Part shown: positions 12,561-25,241 of the stretch, in pieces | How positions within the stretch are numbered: position 1 is the stretch's first letter | Layout: each line of letters starts with the position of its first letter | Origin: Calliopsis andreniformis | Taxonomy: Eukaryota; Arthropoda; Insecta; Hymenoptera; Andrenidae | Length of the DNA stretch: 64,000 bases | Direction: 5' to 3' | Assembly: GCF_051401765.1 (NCBI RefSeq) | Contig: NW_027480423.1 | Location: 13,516,001-13,580,000, forward strand | Program-made: the position numbers and the translations under genes | The notes under the pieces: model-generated | What the model was told of the DNA's origin: nothing | Database searches by the model: none | The model's input: only the letters and a program-made list of their open reading frames with translations

Positions 12561-12566
12561 AGGCTT
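12401..12566 (+). repeat. Single-monomer tandem duplication, copy a
   Basis: From cacactaggg at 12401 the text repeats at 12567 with few changes, including the rare cactggatcgtatag / cactgcatcgtatag and aacaccttttccatcg. It is a local duplication of exactly one monomer, absent from the related block at 18.5-19.2 kb. Confidence 0.8.
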
Positions 12567-12732
12567 CACACTAGGGCGTTGCTCCACTGCATCGTATAGT
12601 TAGGGCCTTGGAAGCCAACGCCAGAAGCATAAAATACAATATGAATACAACACCTTTTCCATCGTATTACAGGAATAATTGCAACCAGTGTTAAGATTAT
12701 GGTCATTTCTACGTTCCGGGCAACCTAGGCTT
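12567..12732 (+). repeat. Single-monomer tandem duplication, copy b
   Basis: Adjacent copy of 12401-12566. Differences include aatatgaatac for aatataaatac and gtgttaagattatgg for gtgttaaggttatgg. Confidence 0.8.
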
Positions 12733-15269
12733 CATTCTGGGGCGTTGCTCCACTAGATCGAATAGCTACGACCTTAGAAGTCAACGACTGAAGCATAAAA
12801 TACAATATAAAGACAACAGCTTTTCCAACGTATAAAACGAATAATTGCAACCAGTGTGAAAGTGATGGTCATTTCTACATTCCGGGCAACCCTGGCTTCA
12901 CTCTAGGGCGTTGTTCCACCAGATCGAATAGTTAGGGCCGAAGAAGTCAACGCCAGAAGCATAAAATACAATAAAAATGGAACAGTTTTTCCATCATATA
13001 GAATGAATAATTGCAATCAGTGTGAAAGTAATGATCATTTCGACGTTTCGGGCATCCTAGATTTAACTCTGAGGCATTGCTCCACCAGATCGAATACGTA
13101 GGGCCTTGGAAATCAACGCCAGAAGCATAAAGTACAATAAAAATGCAACAGTTTGTCCATCGTATAACAGGAATAATTGCAACCATCGTGAAAGTAATGG
13201 TCGTTTCTACTTTTCGGGCAACATAGGCTACACTCTTGGACGTTGCCCCACGAGATCGAATAGCTAGGACCTTAGAAGTCGACGCCAGAAGCATAAAATA
13301 CAGTAAAAATACAACAGTTTTTCCATCGTATAACAGCAATAACTGCAACCAGTGTGAAAGTACTGGTCTTTTCTACGTTTCAGGCAACCTAGACTTAACT
13401 CTAGGCCGTTGCTCCACCAAATCGAATAGCTAGAGCCTTAGAAGTCAACGACCAAAGCATAAAATACAATAAAAGTACAACAGTTTTTCCATCGTATAGC
13501 ATGAATAATTGCAACCAGTGTGACAGTAATGATCATTTCAACGTTTCGGGAATCCTAGACTTAACTGTGAGGCATTGCTCAACCAGATCGAAAACGTAGG
13601 GCCTTAGAAGTCAAATCCAGAAGAAAAAAGTACAAAAAAAACCAACAGTTTGTCCATCGTATAACAGGAATAATTGCAACCAGTGTTAAAATAATGGTCA
13701 TTTCTACTTTCGGGACAACCTAGGCTTCACTCTAGGGCGTTGCTCCACCAGATCGAATAGTTAAGGTCTAAGAAGCCAACGCCAGAAGCATAAAGTACAA
13801 TAAAAATGCAACAGTTTTTCCATCATATAGCATGAATAATTGCAACCACTGTGACAGTAATGATCATTTCTACGTTTCGGGCAACATACACTTCACTCTT
13901 GAACGTTGCCCCACGAGATCGAATAGCTAGGACCTTAGAAGTCAACGCCAGAAACATAGAATACTATAAAAATGCAACAGTTTTTCCATCGTATAGCAGG
14001 AATAACTGCAACCAGTGTGAAAGTACTGGTCATTTCTACGTTTCGGGCAACCTAGACTTTACACTAGGGCGTTGCCCCACCAAATCGAATAGCTAGGGCC
14101 TTAGAAGTCAACGCCCAAAGCATAAAACACAATAAAAGTACAACAGTTTTTCCATCGTATAAAAAGAATAATTGCAACCAGTGTGAATGTAATGGTCATT
14201 TCTACGTTTCGGGCAACATACGCTTCACTCTTGGACGCTGCCCCCGAGATCGAATAGCTAGGATCTTAGAAGTCAATGCCAGAAGCATAAAATACAATAA
14301 AAATACAGCAGTTTTTCCATCGTATAGCATGAATAATTGCATCCAGTGTGATAGTAATGGTCATTTTGACGTGTCGGTCAATCTAGGCTTCACTGTAGGG
14401 CGTTCCCCCGCCAGATCGAATAGTTAGGGCCTAAGAAGTCAACGCCAGAAGCATAAAATGGAATAAAAATACAACAGTTTTACCATCGTAAAAAAAGAAT
14501 AATTGCAACCAGTGTGAAACTAATGGCCATTTCTACGTTTCGGGCATCATACTCTTCACTCATGGACGTTGCCCAACGAAATCGAATAGCTAGGACCTTA
14601 GAAGTCAACGCCAGAAGCATAAAATACAAAATAAATAGAAGAGTTTTCCATTGTATAAAACGAATAATTGCAACCAGTGTGAAAGTTATGGTAATTTCTA
14701 CGTTCCGGGCAACCTAGGCTTCACTCTAGGGCGTTCCCCCGCCAGATCGAATAGTTTGAGCCTAAGAAGTCAAAGCTAGAAGCATAAAGTACAAAATAAA
14801 TAGAACAGCTTTCCATTGTATAAAACGATTAATTGCAACCAGTGTGGAAGTTATGGTAATTTCTACGTTCCGGGCAACCTGGGCTTCACTCTAGGGCGTT
14901 GCTCCACCACATCGAATAGCTACGGTCTTAGAAGTCAACGCCAGAATCATAAAATACAATATAAATACAACAGCTTTTCCATCATATAAAATGAATAATT
15001 GCAAACAGTGTGAAAATTATGGTCATTTCTACGTTCCGGGCTACCTAGGCTTCACCCTATGTCGTTCCTCCAGCACATCGAGTAGCTACGGCCTTAGAAG
15101 TCAGCGTCAGAAGCATAGAATACAATATAAACACAACAGCTTTTCGATCGTATAAAACGAATAATTGCAAACATTGTGAAAGTAACGGTTGTTTGTGCGC
15201 TCCCGGCAACCTAAGCTTCACTCTCGGGCGTTGCTGCACCAGATCGAATATTTAGGGCCCAAGAAGTCA

Positions 15270-15590
15270 ACGCCAGAAGCATAAAATACAATAAAAATAT
15301 AACAGTTTTTCCATCGTGTAATGGGAACAATTGCAGCCAGTGTCAAGGTGATGGTCATTTCTACGTTCCGGGCAACCTAGGCTCCACTCTAGGGCGTTGG
15401 TCCACCAAATCGAATAGTTAGAGCCTAAAAACTCAACGCCAGAAGCACCAAATACAACATAAATACAACTGTTTTTCCATCGTATAAAACGAACAATTGC
15501 AACCAATGTGAAAGTAATTGTCATTTCTACGTTCCGGGCAACCTAGGCTTCACTGTATGGGGTTGCTCCACCACATCGAATAGCTACGGC
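15270..15590 (+). repeat. Block duplicate, copy 1 (spacing 2157 bp)
   Basis: Matches 17427-17747 (13 monomers minus 1 bp). Shared variants are atcgtgtaatgggaacaatt, gcagccagtgtcaaggtg, gcgttggtccaccaaatcg and agaagcaccaaatac. Confidence 0.75.
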
Positions 15591-15940
15591 CTTAGAAGTC
15601 AACGCCAGAGGCATAAAATACACCATAAATACAAATGTTTTTCCATTGTATAAAACGAATAATTGCAACCAGTGTGAAAGTTGTGGTCATTTCTACGTTC
15701 CGGGCAACATAGGGTTCACTCTTGGACGTTGTCCCACCAGATTGAATAGCTAGGACCTTAGAAGTCAATGCCAGAAGCAGAAAATACGATAAAAATACAA
15801 CAGCTTTTCCATCATATAAAATGAACAATTGCAAACAGTGTGAAGGTGATGGTCATTTCTACGTTTCGGGCAACCTAGGCTTTACTCTAGGGCGCTGCTC
15901 CACCAGATCGAATAGCTGGGGTCTTAGAAGTCAACGCCCG
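15390..15940 (+). repeat. Block duplicate, copy 1 (spacing 7629 bp)
   Basis: Matches 23019-23569. Shared text runs from gcgttggtccaccaaatcg through aaatacaccataaat and gaagcagaaaatac to gctggggtcttagaag, crossing the neighbouring block limits seen at 17.4 kb. Confidence 0.75.
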
Positions 15941-17426
15941 AAACATAAAATACAATAAAGATACAAGAGTTTTTCCATCGTATAACAGGAATAATTGCAA
16001 CCAGAGTAAAAGTGAAGGTCGTTTCTACGTTCCGAGCGGCCTAGGCTTCACTCTGGGGCGTTGCTCCACGAGATCGAATAGTTAGGGACTTAGAATTCGA
16101 CGCTAGAAGCATAAAATACAATAAAAATGCCACAGTTTTTCCATCGTATAACAGGAATAACTGCAACCAGTGTGAAAGTACTTGTCATTTCTACGTTCCG
16201 TGTAACCTAGGCTTCACTCTAAGGCGTAGCTCCACCAGATCGGACAACTAGGGACTTAGAAGTCAACGCCAGAAGCATAAAATGCAATATAAATGCAACA
16301 GTTTTTCCATTGTACAACAGGAATAATTGCAACCAGTGTGAAAGTAATGGTCATTTCTATGTTCCGGGCAACCTAGGTGTCACTGCAGGGCGTTGCTCCA
16401 CTACATCTAATAGCTACGACCTTAGAAGTCAACGCCAGAAGCATGAAATACAATATAAATACAACAGCTCTTCCATCGTATAAAACGAATAATTGCAACC
16501 AGTGTGAAAGTTATAGACATTTCTACATTCCGAGCAACCTGGGCTTCACTCTAGGGCATTGCTCCATCAGATAGAATACCTAGGCCCTTAGAAGTCACCG
16601 TCAGAAGCATAAAATACAATATAAATACATCAGTCTTTCCATTGCATAAAATGAATAATTGCAAACAGTGTGACGGTAATGGTCTTTTCTACGTTCCGGG
16701 CAATCTAGGCTTCACCCTAGGGCGTCGCTCCACCAGATCGAATAGTTAATGCCTTAGAAGTCAACGCCAGAAGCAGAAATACAATATAAATACAACAGTT
16801 TTTCCATCATATAACAGGAGTAATTGCAACAAGTCTGAAAGATATGGTCAGTTCTACGTTCCGGGTCACCTAGGCTTCACTCTAGGGTGTTCGTCCGCCA
16901 GATCCAATAGCTAGGGCCTCAGAAGTCAACGCCAGAAGCACCAAATAGAAAACAAATACAACAGTTTATCCATCGTATAAAACGGATAATTGTAACCAGT
17001 GTGAAAGTAATGGTCATTTCTACGTTCCGGGCAACCTAGGCTTCACTGTAGGGCGTTGCTCCACCACATCGAATAGCTACGGCCTTAGAAGTCAACGCCA
17101 GATGCATAAAATACAATATAAATACAACAGCTTTTCCGTCGTACATAATGTATATTTGCAAACAGTGTGAAAGTAATGGTCATTTCTACGTTCCGGGCAA
17201 CATAGGGTTCACTCTTGGACGTTGCCCCACCAGAGTGAATAGGTAGGACCTTAGAAGTCAATGCCAGAAGCAGAAGATACGATAAAGATACAACAGCGTT
17301 TCCATCATATAAAATGAACAATTGCAAACAGTGTGAAGGTGATGGTCATTTCTACGTTTCGGGCAACCTAGGCTCTACTCTAGGGCGTTGCTGTACCAGA
17401 TCGAATATTTAGGGCCTAAGAAGTCA

Positions 17427-17747
17427 ACGCCGGAAGCATAAAATACAATAAAAATATAACAGTTTTTCCATCGTGTAATGGGAACAATTGCAGCCAGTGT
17501 CAAGGTGATGGTCATTTCTACGTTCCGGGCAACCTAGGCTTCACTCTAGGGCGTTGGTCCACCAAATCGAATAGTTAGAGCCTAAGAAGTCAACGCCAGA
17601 AGCACCAAATACAAAATAAATGCAACTGTTTTTCCATCGTACAAAACGAATAATTGCAACCAGTGTGAAAGTGATTGTCATTTCTACGTTCCGGGCAACC
17701 TAGGCTTCACTATAGGGCGTTCCTCCACCACATCGAATAGATACGGC
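17427..17747 (+). repeat. Block duplicate, copy 2 (spacing 2157 bp)
   Basis: Counterpart of 15270-15590. The right end meets the start of the 17748-19105 block, where the text changes to gaagcataaggtacaat. Confidence 0.75.
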
Positions 17748-19105
17748 CTTAGAAGTCAACGCCAGAAGCATAAGGTACAATATAAATGCAACATTTTTTC
17801 CATTGAATAAAACGAATAATTGCTATCAGTGTGAAAGTGATGGTCATTTCTACGTTCCGGGCAACATAGGCTTCACTTTTGGACGTTTCCCCACCAGACG
17901 GAATAGCTAGGACCTTAGAAGTCAAAGCCAGAAGCAGAAAATACAATGTAAATGTAACAGTATTTCTACCGTATAGCATGAATAATTGCAACCACTGTGA
18001 AAGTTGTGGTCATATCTACGTTCCGGGCAACCTAGGCTTGACTCTAGGGCGTTGCTCCACCACATCTAATAGCTACGACCGTAGAAGTTATCGCCAGAAG
18101 CATAAAATACATTATAAATACAACAGCTTTTCCAACGTAAAGAATGAATAAATGCAAACAGTGAGAAAGTGATGGTCATTTCTACGTTCCGGGCAACCTA
18201 GGCTACACTATAGGGCGTTGCTCCACCACATCGAATAGCTACGGCCTTAGAAGTCAACGCCAGAGGCATAAAATACAACATAAATACAACAGTTTTTCAA
18301 TTGTATAAAACGAATCATTGCAACCAGTGTGAAAGTTGTGGTCATTTCTACGTTCCGGACAACATAGGGTTCACTCTTGGACGTTGCCCCACCAGATTGA
18401 ATAGCTAGGACCTTAGAAGTCAACGCCAGAAGCATAAAATACAATATAAATACAACAGTTTTTCCATTGAATAAAACGTATAATTGCTATCAGTGTGAAA
18501 GCGATGGTCATTTCTACGTTCCGGGCAACATAGGCTTCACCCTTGGACGTTGCCCCACCAGACGGAATAGCTAGGACCTTAGAAGTCTACGCCAGAAGCA
18601 TAAAATACAATATAAATACAACTGCTTTTCCATCGTATAAAATGAATAATTGCAAACAGTGTGAAAGTAATGGTCATTGCTGCGTTCCGGACAACCTAGG
18701 CTTCACTCTAGGGCGTTGTTCCACCAGATCGAATAGCTAGGGACTTAGAAGTCAACGCCAGAAGCATAACATACAATATAAATACAACAGCTTTTCCAAC
18801 GTAAAGAATGAATAATTGCAAACAGTGAGAAAGTAATGGTCGTTTCAACGTTCCGGGCAACCTAGGCTTCACTCTAGGGCGTTGCTCCACCAGATCGAAT
18901 AGTTAGGGCATTGGAAGTCCACGCCCGAAGCATAAAATACAAAATAAAGAGAACAGTTTTTCCATTGTATAAAACGAATAATTGCAACCGGAGTGAAAGT
19001 TATGGTCATTTCTACGTTCCGGGCAACCTAGGCTTCACACTAGGGCGTTGCTCCACTGGATCGTATAGTTAGGGCCTTGGAAGCCAACGCCAGAAGCATA
19101 AAATA
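17748..19105 (+). repeat. Block duplicate, copy 1 (spacing 6136 bp)
   Basis: Pairs with 23884-25241 over about 1.36 kb. Shared variants include gaagcataaggtacaat, cattgaataaaacg, tgtaacagtatttctaccg, gaccgtagaagttatcgcc and gaagcataacatac (18765/24901). Confidence 0.85.
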
Positions 19106-19195
19106 CAATATAAATACAACACCTTTTCCATCGTATTACAGGAATAATTGCAACCAGTGTTAAGGTTATGGTCATTTCTACGTTCCGGGCAACCT
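18515..19195 (+). repeat. Block duplicate, copy 2 (spacing 6635 bp)
   Basis: Counterpart of 11880-12560. It diverges after cgttccgggcaacc, continuing with cattctggggcg, where copy 1 has an extra near-identical monomer. Confidence 0.8.
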
Positions 19196-19464
19196 AGGCT
19201 TCATTCTGGGGCGTTGCTCCACTAGATCGAATAGTTAGGGCCTTAGAAGTCAACGCCAGAAGCATAAAATACTATATAGATACAACAGTTTTTCCATCGT
19301 ATAAAAAGAATAATTGCAACCAGTGCGAATGTAATGGTCATTTCTACGTTTCGGGCAACATACGCTTCTCTCTTGGACCCTGCCCCCGGGATCGAATAGT
19401 TAGGGCCTAAGAAGTCAACGCCAGAAGCATAGAGTACAATAAAAATGCAACAGTTTTTCCATCG

Positions 19465-20508
19465 TATAGCATGAATAATTGCAACCAGTGTGACAGTAAT
19501 AATCATTTCATCGTTTCGGCATCCTAGACTTAACTGTGAGGCATTGCTCCACCAGATCGAATACAAAGGGCCTTAGTGGTCAAAGCCAGAAGTATAAAGT
19601 ACAGAACAAACCAACAGTTTGTCCATCGTATAACAGGAATATTGCAAACACTGTGAAAGTAATGGTCATTTCTACGTTCCGGGCAGCCTAGGCTTCACGC
19701 TAGGGCGTTGCTCCACCACATCGAATAGCTACGACCTTAGAAGTCAACGACTGAGGCATAAAATACAAAATAAGGACAACAGCATTTCCATCGTATAAGA
19801 CGAATAATTGCAACCGGTGTGAAAGTTATGGTCTTTTCTACGTTCCGGGCAACCGAGGCTTCACTCTAGGGCGTTGCTGCTCCAGATCAAATAGTTAGGG
19901 CCTATGAATTCAACGCCTGAAGCATAAAATACAATAAAACTACAACAGTTTTTCCATCGTATAACAGGAATAATTGCAACCAGTGTTAAGGTTATGGTCA
20001 TTTCTACGTTCCGGGCAACCTAGGCTTCATTCTAGGGCGTTGCTCCACTAGATCGAATAGTTAGGGCCTTAGAAGTCAACGCCAGAAGCATAAAATACCA
20101 TATAGATACAACAGTTTTTCCATCGTATAAAACGAATAATTGCAACCAGTTTGAAAGTAAAGGACATTTCTACGTTCCGGGCACCCTAGGCTGCGCCCTA
20201 GGCCGTTGCGCCAGCAGGTCGAATAGCTAGGGACTTGGAGGTCAACTTCAAGAGCATAAAATACAATAAAAATAGGACTGTCATTCCATCGTATAACAGG
20301 AATAATTGCAACCAGCGTGAAAGTGATGGTCATTTCTACGTTTCTGCCAACATAGGCTACACTCTTGGACGTTGCCCCACGAGATCGAATAGCTAGGACC
20401 TTAGAAGTCAACGCCAGAAGCATAAAATACAGTAAAAATACAACAGTTTCTCCATCCTATAACAGGAATAACTGCGACCAGTGTGAAAGTACTGGTCATT
20501 TCTACGTT
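19465..20508 (+). repeat. Block duplicate, copy 1 (spacing 8128 bp)
   Basis: Pairs with 27593-28636. Shared deletions such as gtttcggcatcc and caggaatattgcaaac, plus cgccctaggccgttgcgcc, mark both copies. Left of this block, 18.9-19.29 kb also matches 27.19-27.58 kb but at 8293 bp, so the right-hand locus lacks one monomer. Confidence 0.8.
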
Positions 20509-21840
20509 CCGGGCAACCTAGGCTTCACTCAAGGGCGTTGCTCCTCCAGATCGAGTAGCCAGGGCCTTAGAAGTCTATGCCCGGAGCATAAAATACAATA
20601 TAAATACAACAGCTTTTCCATTGTATAAAACGAATAATTGCAACCAGTGTGAAAGTTATGGTCATTTCTACGTTCCGGGCGACATAGGATTGACTCTTGG
20701 ACGTTGCGCCACCAGATAGAATAGTTTGGGCCTTAGAAGTCAACGCTCGAATCAAAAAATACAAAATAAATAGAACTGTTTTTCCATTGTATAAAACGAA
20801 TAACTGCACCAGTATGAAAGTTATGGTCATTTCTACGTTCCGGGCAGCCTAGGCTACACTCTAGGGCGCTGCTCCACCACATCGAATAGCTACGACCTTA
20901 GAAGTCAACGACTGAAGCATAAAATACAATATAAAGGCAACAGCTTTTCCATCGTATAAAACGAATAATTGCAACCAGTGTGAAAGTGATGGTCATTTCT
21001 ACATTCCGGGCAACCCTGGCTTCACTCTAGGGCGTTGTTCCACCAGATCGAATAGTTAGGGCCGAAGAAGTAAACGCCAGAAGCATAAAATACAATAAAA
21101 ATGGAACAGTTTTTCCATCGAATTACATGAATATTTGCTACCAGAGTGAAGGGGATGGTCATTTCTACGTTCCGGGCAACCTAGGCTCCACTCTAGGGCG
21201 TTGCTCCACCAAATCCAATAGTTAAGGCCTAAGAAGTCAACGCCAGAAGCACCAAATGCAAAATAAATACAACAGTTTTTCCATCGTATAATACGAATAA
21301 TTGCAACCATGGTGAAGGTAATTGTCAATTCCACGTTCCGGGCAACCTAGGCTTCAGTCTAGGGCGTTGCTCAGCTACATCGAATAGCTGCGGCCTTAGA
21401 AGTCAACGCCAGAAGCATAAGGTACAATATAAATGCAACATTTTTTCCATTGAATAAAACGAATAATTGCTATCAGTGTGAAAGTGATGGTCATTTCTAC
21501 GTTCCGGGCAACATAGGCTTCACTGTTGGACGTTTCCCCACCAGACGGAATAGCTAGGACCTTAGAAGTCAAAGCCAGAAGCAGAAAATACAATGTAAAT
21601 GTAACAGTATTTCTACCGTATAGCATGAATAATTGCAACCACTGTGAAAGTTGTGGTCATATCTACGTTCCGGGCAACCTAGGCTTGACTCTAGGGCGTT
21701 GCTCCACCACATCTAATAGCTACGACCGTAGAAGTTATCGCCAGAAGCATAAAATACATTATAAATACAACAGCTTTTCCAACGTAAAGAATGAATAAAT
21801 GCAAACAATGAGAAAGTGATGGTCATTTCTACGTTCCGGG
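20495..21840 (+). repeat. Three-copy block, copy 1
   Basis: Matches 25805-27150 (spacing 5310) and 30115-31460 (spacing 9620). Shared variants are gctcctccagatcgagtagc, gggcgacataggattgac, aacgctcgaatcaaaaaat, the one-base deletion aactgcaccagtatg, and gttgctcagctacatcg. Confidence 0.85.
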
Positions 21841-22082
21841 CAACCTAGGCTACACTATAGGGCGTTGCTCCACCACATCGAATAGCTACGGCCTTAGAAG
21901 TCAACGCCAGAGGCATAAAATACAAAATAAATACAACAGTTTTTCCATTGTATAAAACGGATAATTGCAACCAGTGTGAAACTTGTGGTCATTTCTACGG
22001 TACGGACAACATAGGGTTCACTCATGGACGTTGCCCCACCAGATTGAATAGCTAGGACCTTAGAAGTCAACGCCAGAAGCAT
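21585..22082 (+). repeat. 3-monomer tandem duplication, copy a (498 bp)
   Basis: Adjacent to 22083-22580 at exactly 3 x 166 bp. Both carry aaaatacaatgtaaatgt, catatctacgttccgg, gaccgtagaagttatcgcc and the odd catttctacggtacgg. I noticed only a few differences (gtaacag/gtgacag, aacaatgag/aacagtgag). Confidence 0.9.
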
Positions 22083-22580
22083 AAAATACAATGTAAATGT
22101 GACAGTATTTCTACCGTATAGCATGAATAATTGCAACCACTGTGAAAGTTGTGGTCATATCTACGTTCCGGGCAACCTAGGCTTGACTCTAGGGCGTTGC
22201 TCCACCACATCTAATAGCTACGACCGTAGAAGTTATCGCCAGAAGCATAAAATACATTATAAATACAACAGCTTTTCCAACGTAAAGAATGAATAAATGC
22301 AAACAGTGAGAAAGTGATGGTCATTTCTACGTTCCGGGCAACCTAGGCTACACTATAGGGCGTTGCTCCACCACATCGAATAGCTACGGCCTTAGAAGTC
22401 AACGCCAGAGGCATAAAATACAAAATAAATACAACAGTTTTTCCATTGTATAAAACGGATAATTGCAACCAGTGTGAAACTTGTGGTCATTTCTACGGTA
22501 CGGACAACATAGGGTTCACTCATGGACGTTGCCCCACCAGATTGAATAGCTAGGACCTTAGAAGTCAACGCCAGAAGCAT
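22083..22580 (+). repeat. 3-monomer tandem duplication, copy b (498 bp)
   Basis: Second copy of 21585-22082. The unit ends where aaaatacaatatagatac replaces aaaatacaatgtaaatg. Confidence 0.9.
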
Positions 22581-23018
22581 AAAATACAATATAGATACAA
22601 CAGTTTTTCCATTGAATAAAACGAATAATTGCTATCAGTGTGAAAGTGATAGTCATTTCTACGTTACGGGCAACATAGGCTTCACCCTTGGACGCAGCCC
22701 CACCAGACGGAATAGCTAGGACCTTAGAAGTCAACGCCAGAAGCATAAAATACAATATAAATACAACTGCTTTTCCATCGTATAAAATGAATAATTGCAA
22801 GCGGTGTGAAAGTAATGGTCATTCTGCGTTCCGGACAACCTAGGCTTCACTCTAGGCCGTTGCTCCAACAGATCGAATAGCTAGGGACTTAGAATTCAAC
22901 GCAAGAAGCATAAAATACAATAAAAATACAACAGTTCTTCCATCGTATAACAGGAATAATTGCAACCAGTGTGAAAGTAATGGGCGTTTCTACGTTCCGC
23001 GCAACCTAGGCTTCACTC

Positions 23019-23569
23019 TAGGGCGTTGGTCCACCAAATCGAATAGTTAGAGCCTAAGAAGTCAACGCCAGAAGCACCAAATACAAAATAAATACAACTG
23101 TTTTTCCATCGTATAAAACGAATAATTGCAACCAGTGTGAAAGTAATTGTCATTTCTACGTTCCGGGCAACCTAGGCTTCACTATAGGGCGTTCCTCCAC
23201 CACATCGAATAGATACGGCCTTAGAAGTCAACGCCAGAGGCATAAAATACACCATAAATGCAAAAGTTTTTCCATTGTATAAAACGAATAATTGCAACCA
23301 GTGTGAAAGTTGTGGTCATTTCTACGTTCCGGGCAACATAGGGTTCACTCTTGGACGTTGCCCCACCAGATTGAATAGCTAGGACCTTAGAAGTCAATGC
23401 CAGAAGCAGAAAATACAATAAAGATACAACAGCTTTTCCATCATATAAAATGAACAATTGCAAACAGTGTGAAGGTGATGGTCATTTCTACGTTTCGGGC
23501 AACCTAGGCTTTACTCTAGGGCGCTGCTCCACCAGATCGAGTAGCTGGGGTCTTAGAAGTCAACGCCCG
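23019..23569 (+). repeat. Block duplicate, copy 2 (spacing 7629 bp)
   Basis: Counterpart of 15390-15940. It runs directly into a block shared with 30.7 kb, so the two blocks are joined here in a way not seen at 15.9 kb. Confidence 0.75.
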
Positions 23570-23599
23570 AAGCATAAAATACAATAAAGGTACAACAGT

Positions 23600-24860
23600 T
23601 TTTCCATCGAATTACAGGAATATTTGCTACCAGAGTGAAGGAGATGGTCATTTCTACGTTCCGGGCAACCTAGGCCCCACTCTAGGGCGTTGCTCCACCA
23701 AATCCAATAGTTAAGGCCTAAGAAGTCAACGCCAGAACCACCGAATGCAAAATAAATACAACAGTTTTTCCATCGTATAATACGAATAATTGCAACCAGT
23801 GTGAAGGTAATGGTCAATTCCACGTTCCGGGCAACCTAGGCTTCAGTCTAGGGCGTTGCTCAGCTACATCGAATAGCTGCGGCCTTAGAAGTCAACGCCA
23901 GAAGCATAAGGTACAATATAAATGCAACATTTTTTCCATTGAATAAAACGAATAATTGCTATCAGTGTGAAAGTGATGGTCATTTCTACGTTCCGGGCAA
24001 CATAGGCTTCACTGTTGGACGTTTCCCCACCAGACAGAATAGCTAGGACCTTAGAAGTCAAAGCCAGAAGCAGAAAATACAATGTAAATGTAACAGTATT
24101 TCTACCGTATAGCATGAATAATTGCAACCACTGTGAAAGTTGTGGTCATATCTACGTTCCGGGCAACCTAGGCTTGACTCTAGGGCGTTGCTCCACCACA
24201 TCTAATAGCTACGACCGTAGAAGTTATCGCCAGAAGCATAAAATACATTATAAATACAATAGCTTTTCCAACGTAAAGAATGAATAAATGCAAACAGTGA
24301 GAAAGTGATGGTCATTTCTACGTTCCGGTCAACCTAGGCTACACTATAGGGCGTTGCTCCACCACATCGAATAGCTACGGCCTTAGAAGTCAACGCCAGA
24401 GGCATAAAATACAACATAAATACAACAGTTTTTCAATTGTATAAAACGAATCATTGCAACCAGTGTGAAAGTTGTGGTCATTTCTACGTTCCGGACAACA
24501 TAGGGTTCACTCTTGGACGTTGCCCCACCAGATTGAATAGCTAGGACCTTAGAAGTCAACGCCAGAAGCATAAAATACAATATAAATACAACAGTTTTTC
24601 CATTGAATAAAACGTATAATTGCTATCAGTGTGAAAGTGATGGTCATTTCTACGTTCCGGGCAACATAGGCTTCACCCTTGGACGTTGCCCCACCAGACG
24701 GAATAGCTAGGACCTTAGAAGTCTACGCCAGAAGCATAAAATACAATATAAATACAACTGCTTTTCCATCGTATAAAATGAATAATTGCAAATAGTGTGA
24801 AAGTAATGGTCATTGCTGCGTTCCGGACAACCTAGGCTTCACTCTAGGGCGTTGTTCTAC
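23600..24860 (+). repeat. Block duplicate, copy 1 (spacing 7131 bp)
   Basis: Pairs with 30731-31990. Runs from cgaattacaggaatatttgc (cgaattacatg in copy 2) through cgttccggtcaacctaggc to the rare premature-stop-like tgcaaatagtgtg. Ends at gcgttgttctaccagatcg. Confidence 0.85.
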
Positions 24861-25241
24861 CAGATCGAATAGCTAGGGACTTAGAAGTCAACGCCAGAAG
24901 CATAACATACAATATAAATACAACAGCTTTTCCAACGTAAAGAATGAATAATTGCAAACAGTGAGAAAGTAATGGTCGTTTCAACGTTCCGGGCAACCTA
25001 GGCTTCACTCTAGGGCGTTGCTCGACCAGATCGAATAGTTAGGGCATTGGAAGTCCACGCCCGAAGCATAAAATACAAAATAAAGAGAACAGTTTTTCCA
25101 TTGTATAAAACGAATAGTTGCAACCGGAGTGAAAGTTATGGTCATTTCTACGTTCCGGGCAACCTAGGCTTCACACTAGGGCGTTGCTCCACTGGATCGT
25201 ATAGTTAGGGCCTTGGAAGCCAACGCCAGAAGCATAAAGTA
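23884..25241 (+). repeat. Block duplicate, copy 2 (spacing 6136 bp)
   Basis: Counterpart of 17748-19105. Ends where it switches to gaagcataaagtacaataaa, the start of the 25219-27150 block. Its first part is also shared with 26.7 and 31.0 kb. Confidence 0.85.

Noticed and set aside
14514..14717. Possible promoter or terminator signals (tataaa, T5 tracts)
   Set aside because: tataaa and gtttttcc are part of the ordinary monomer and recur every 166 bp, so nothing marks a specific transcription unit.
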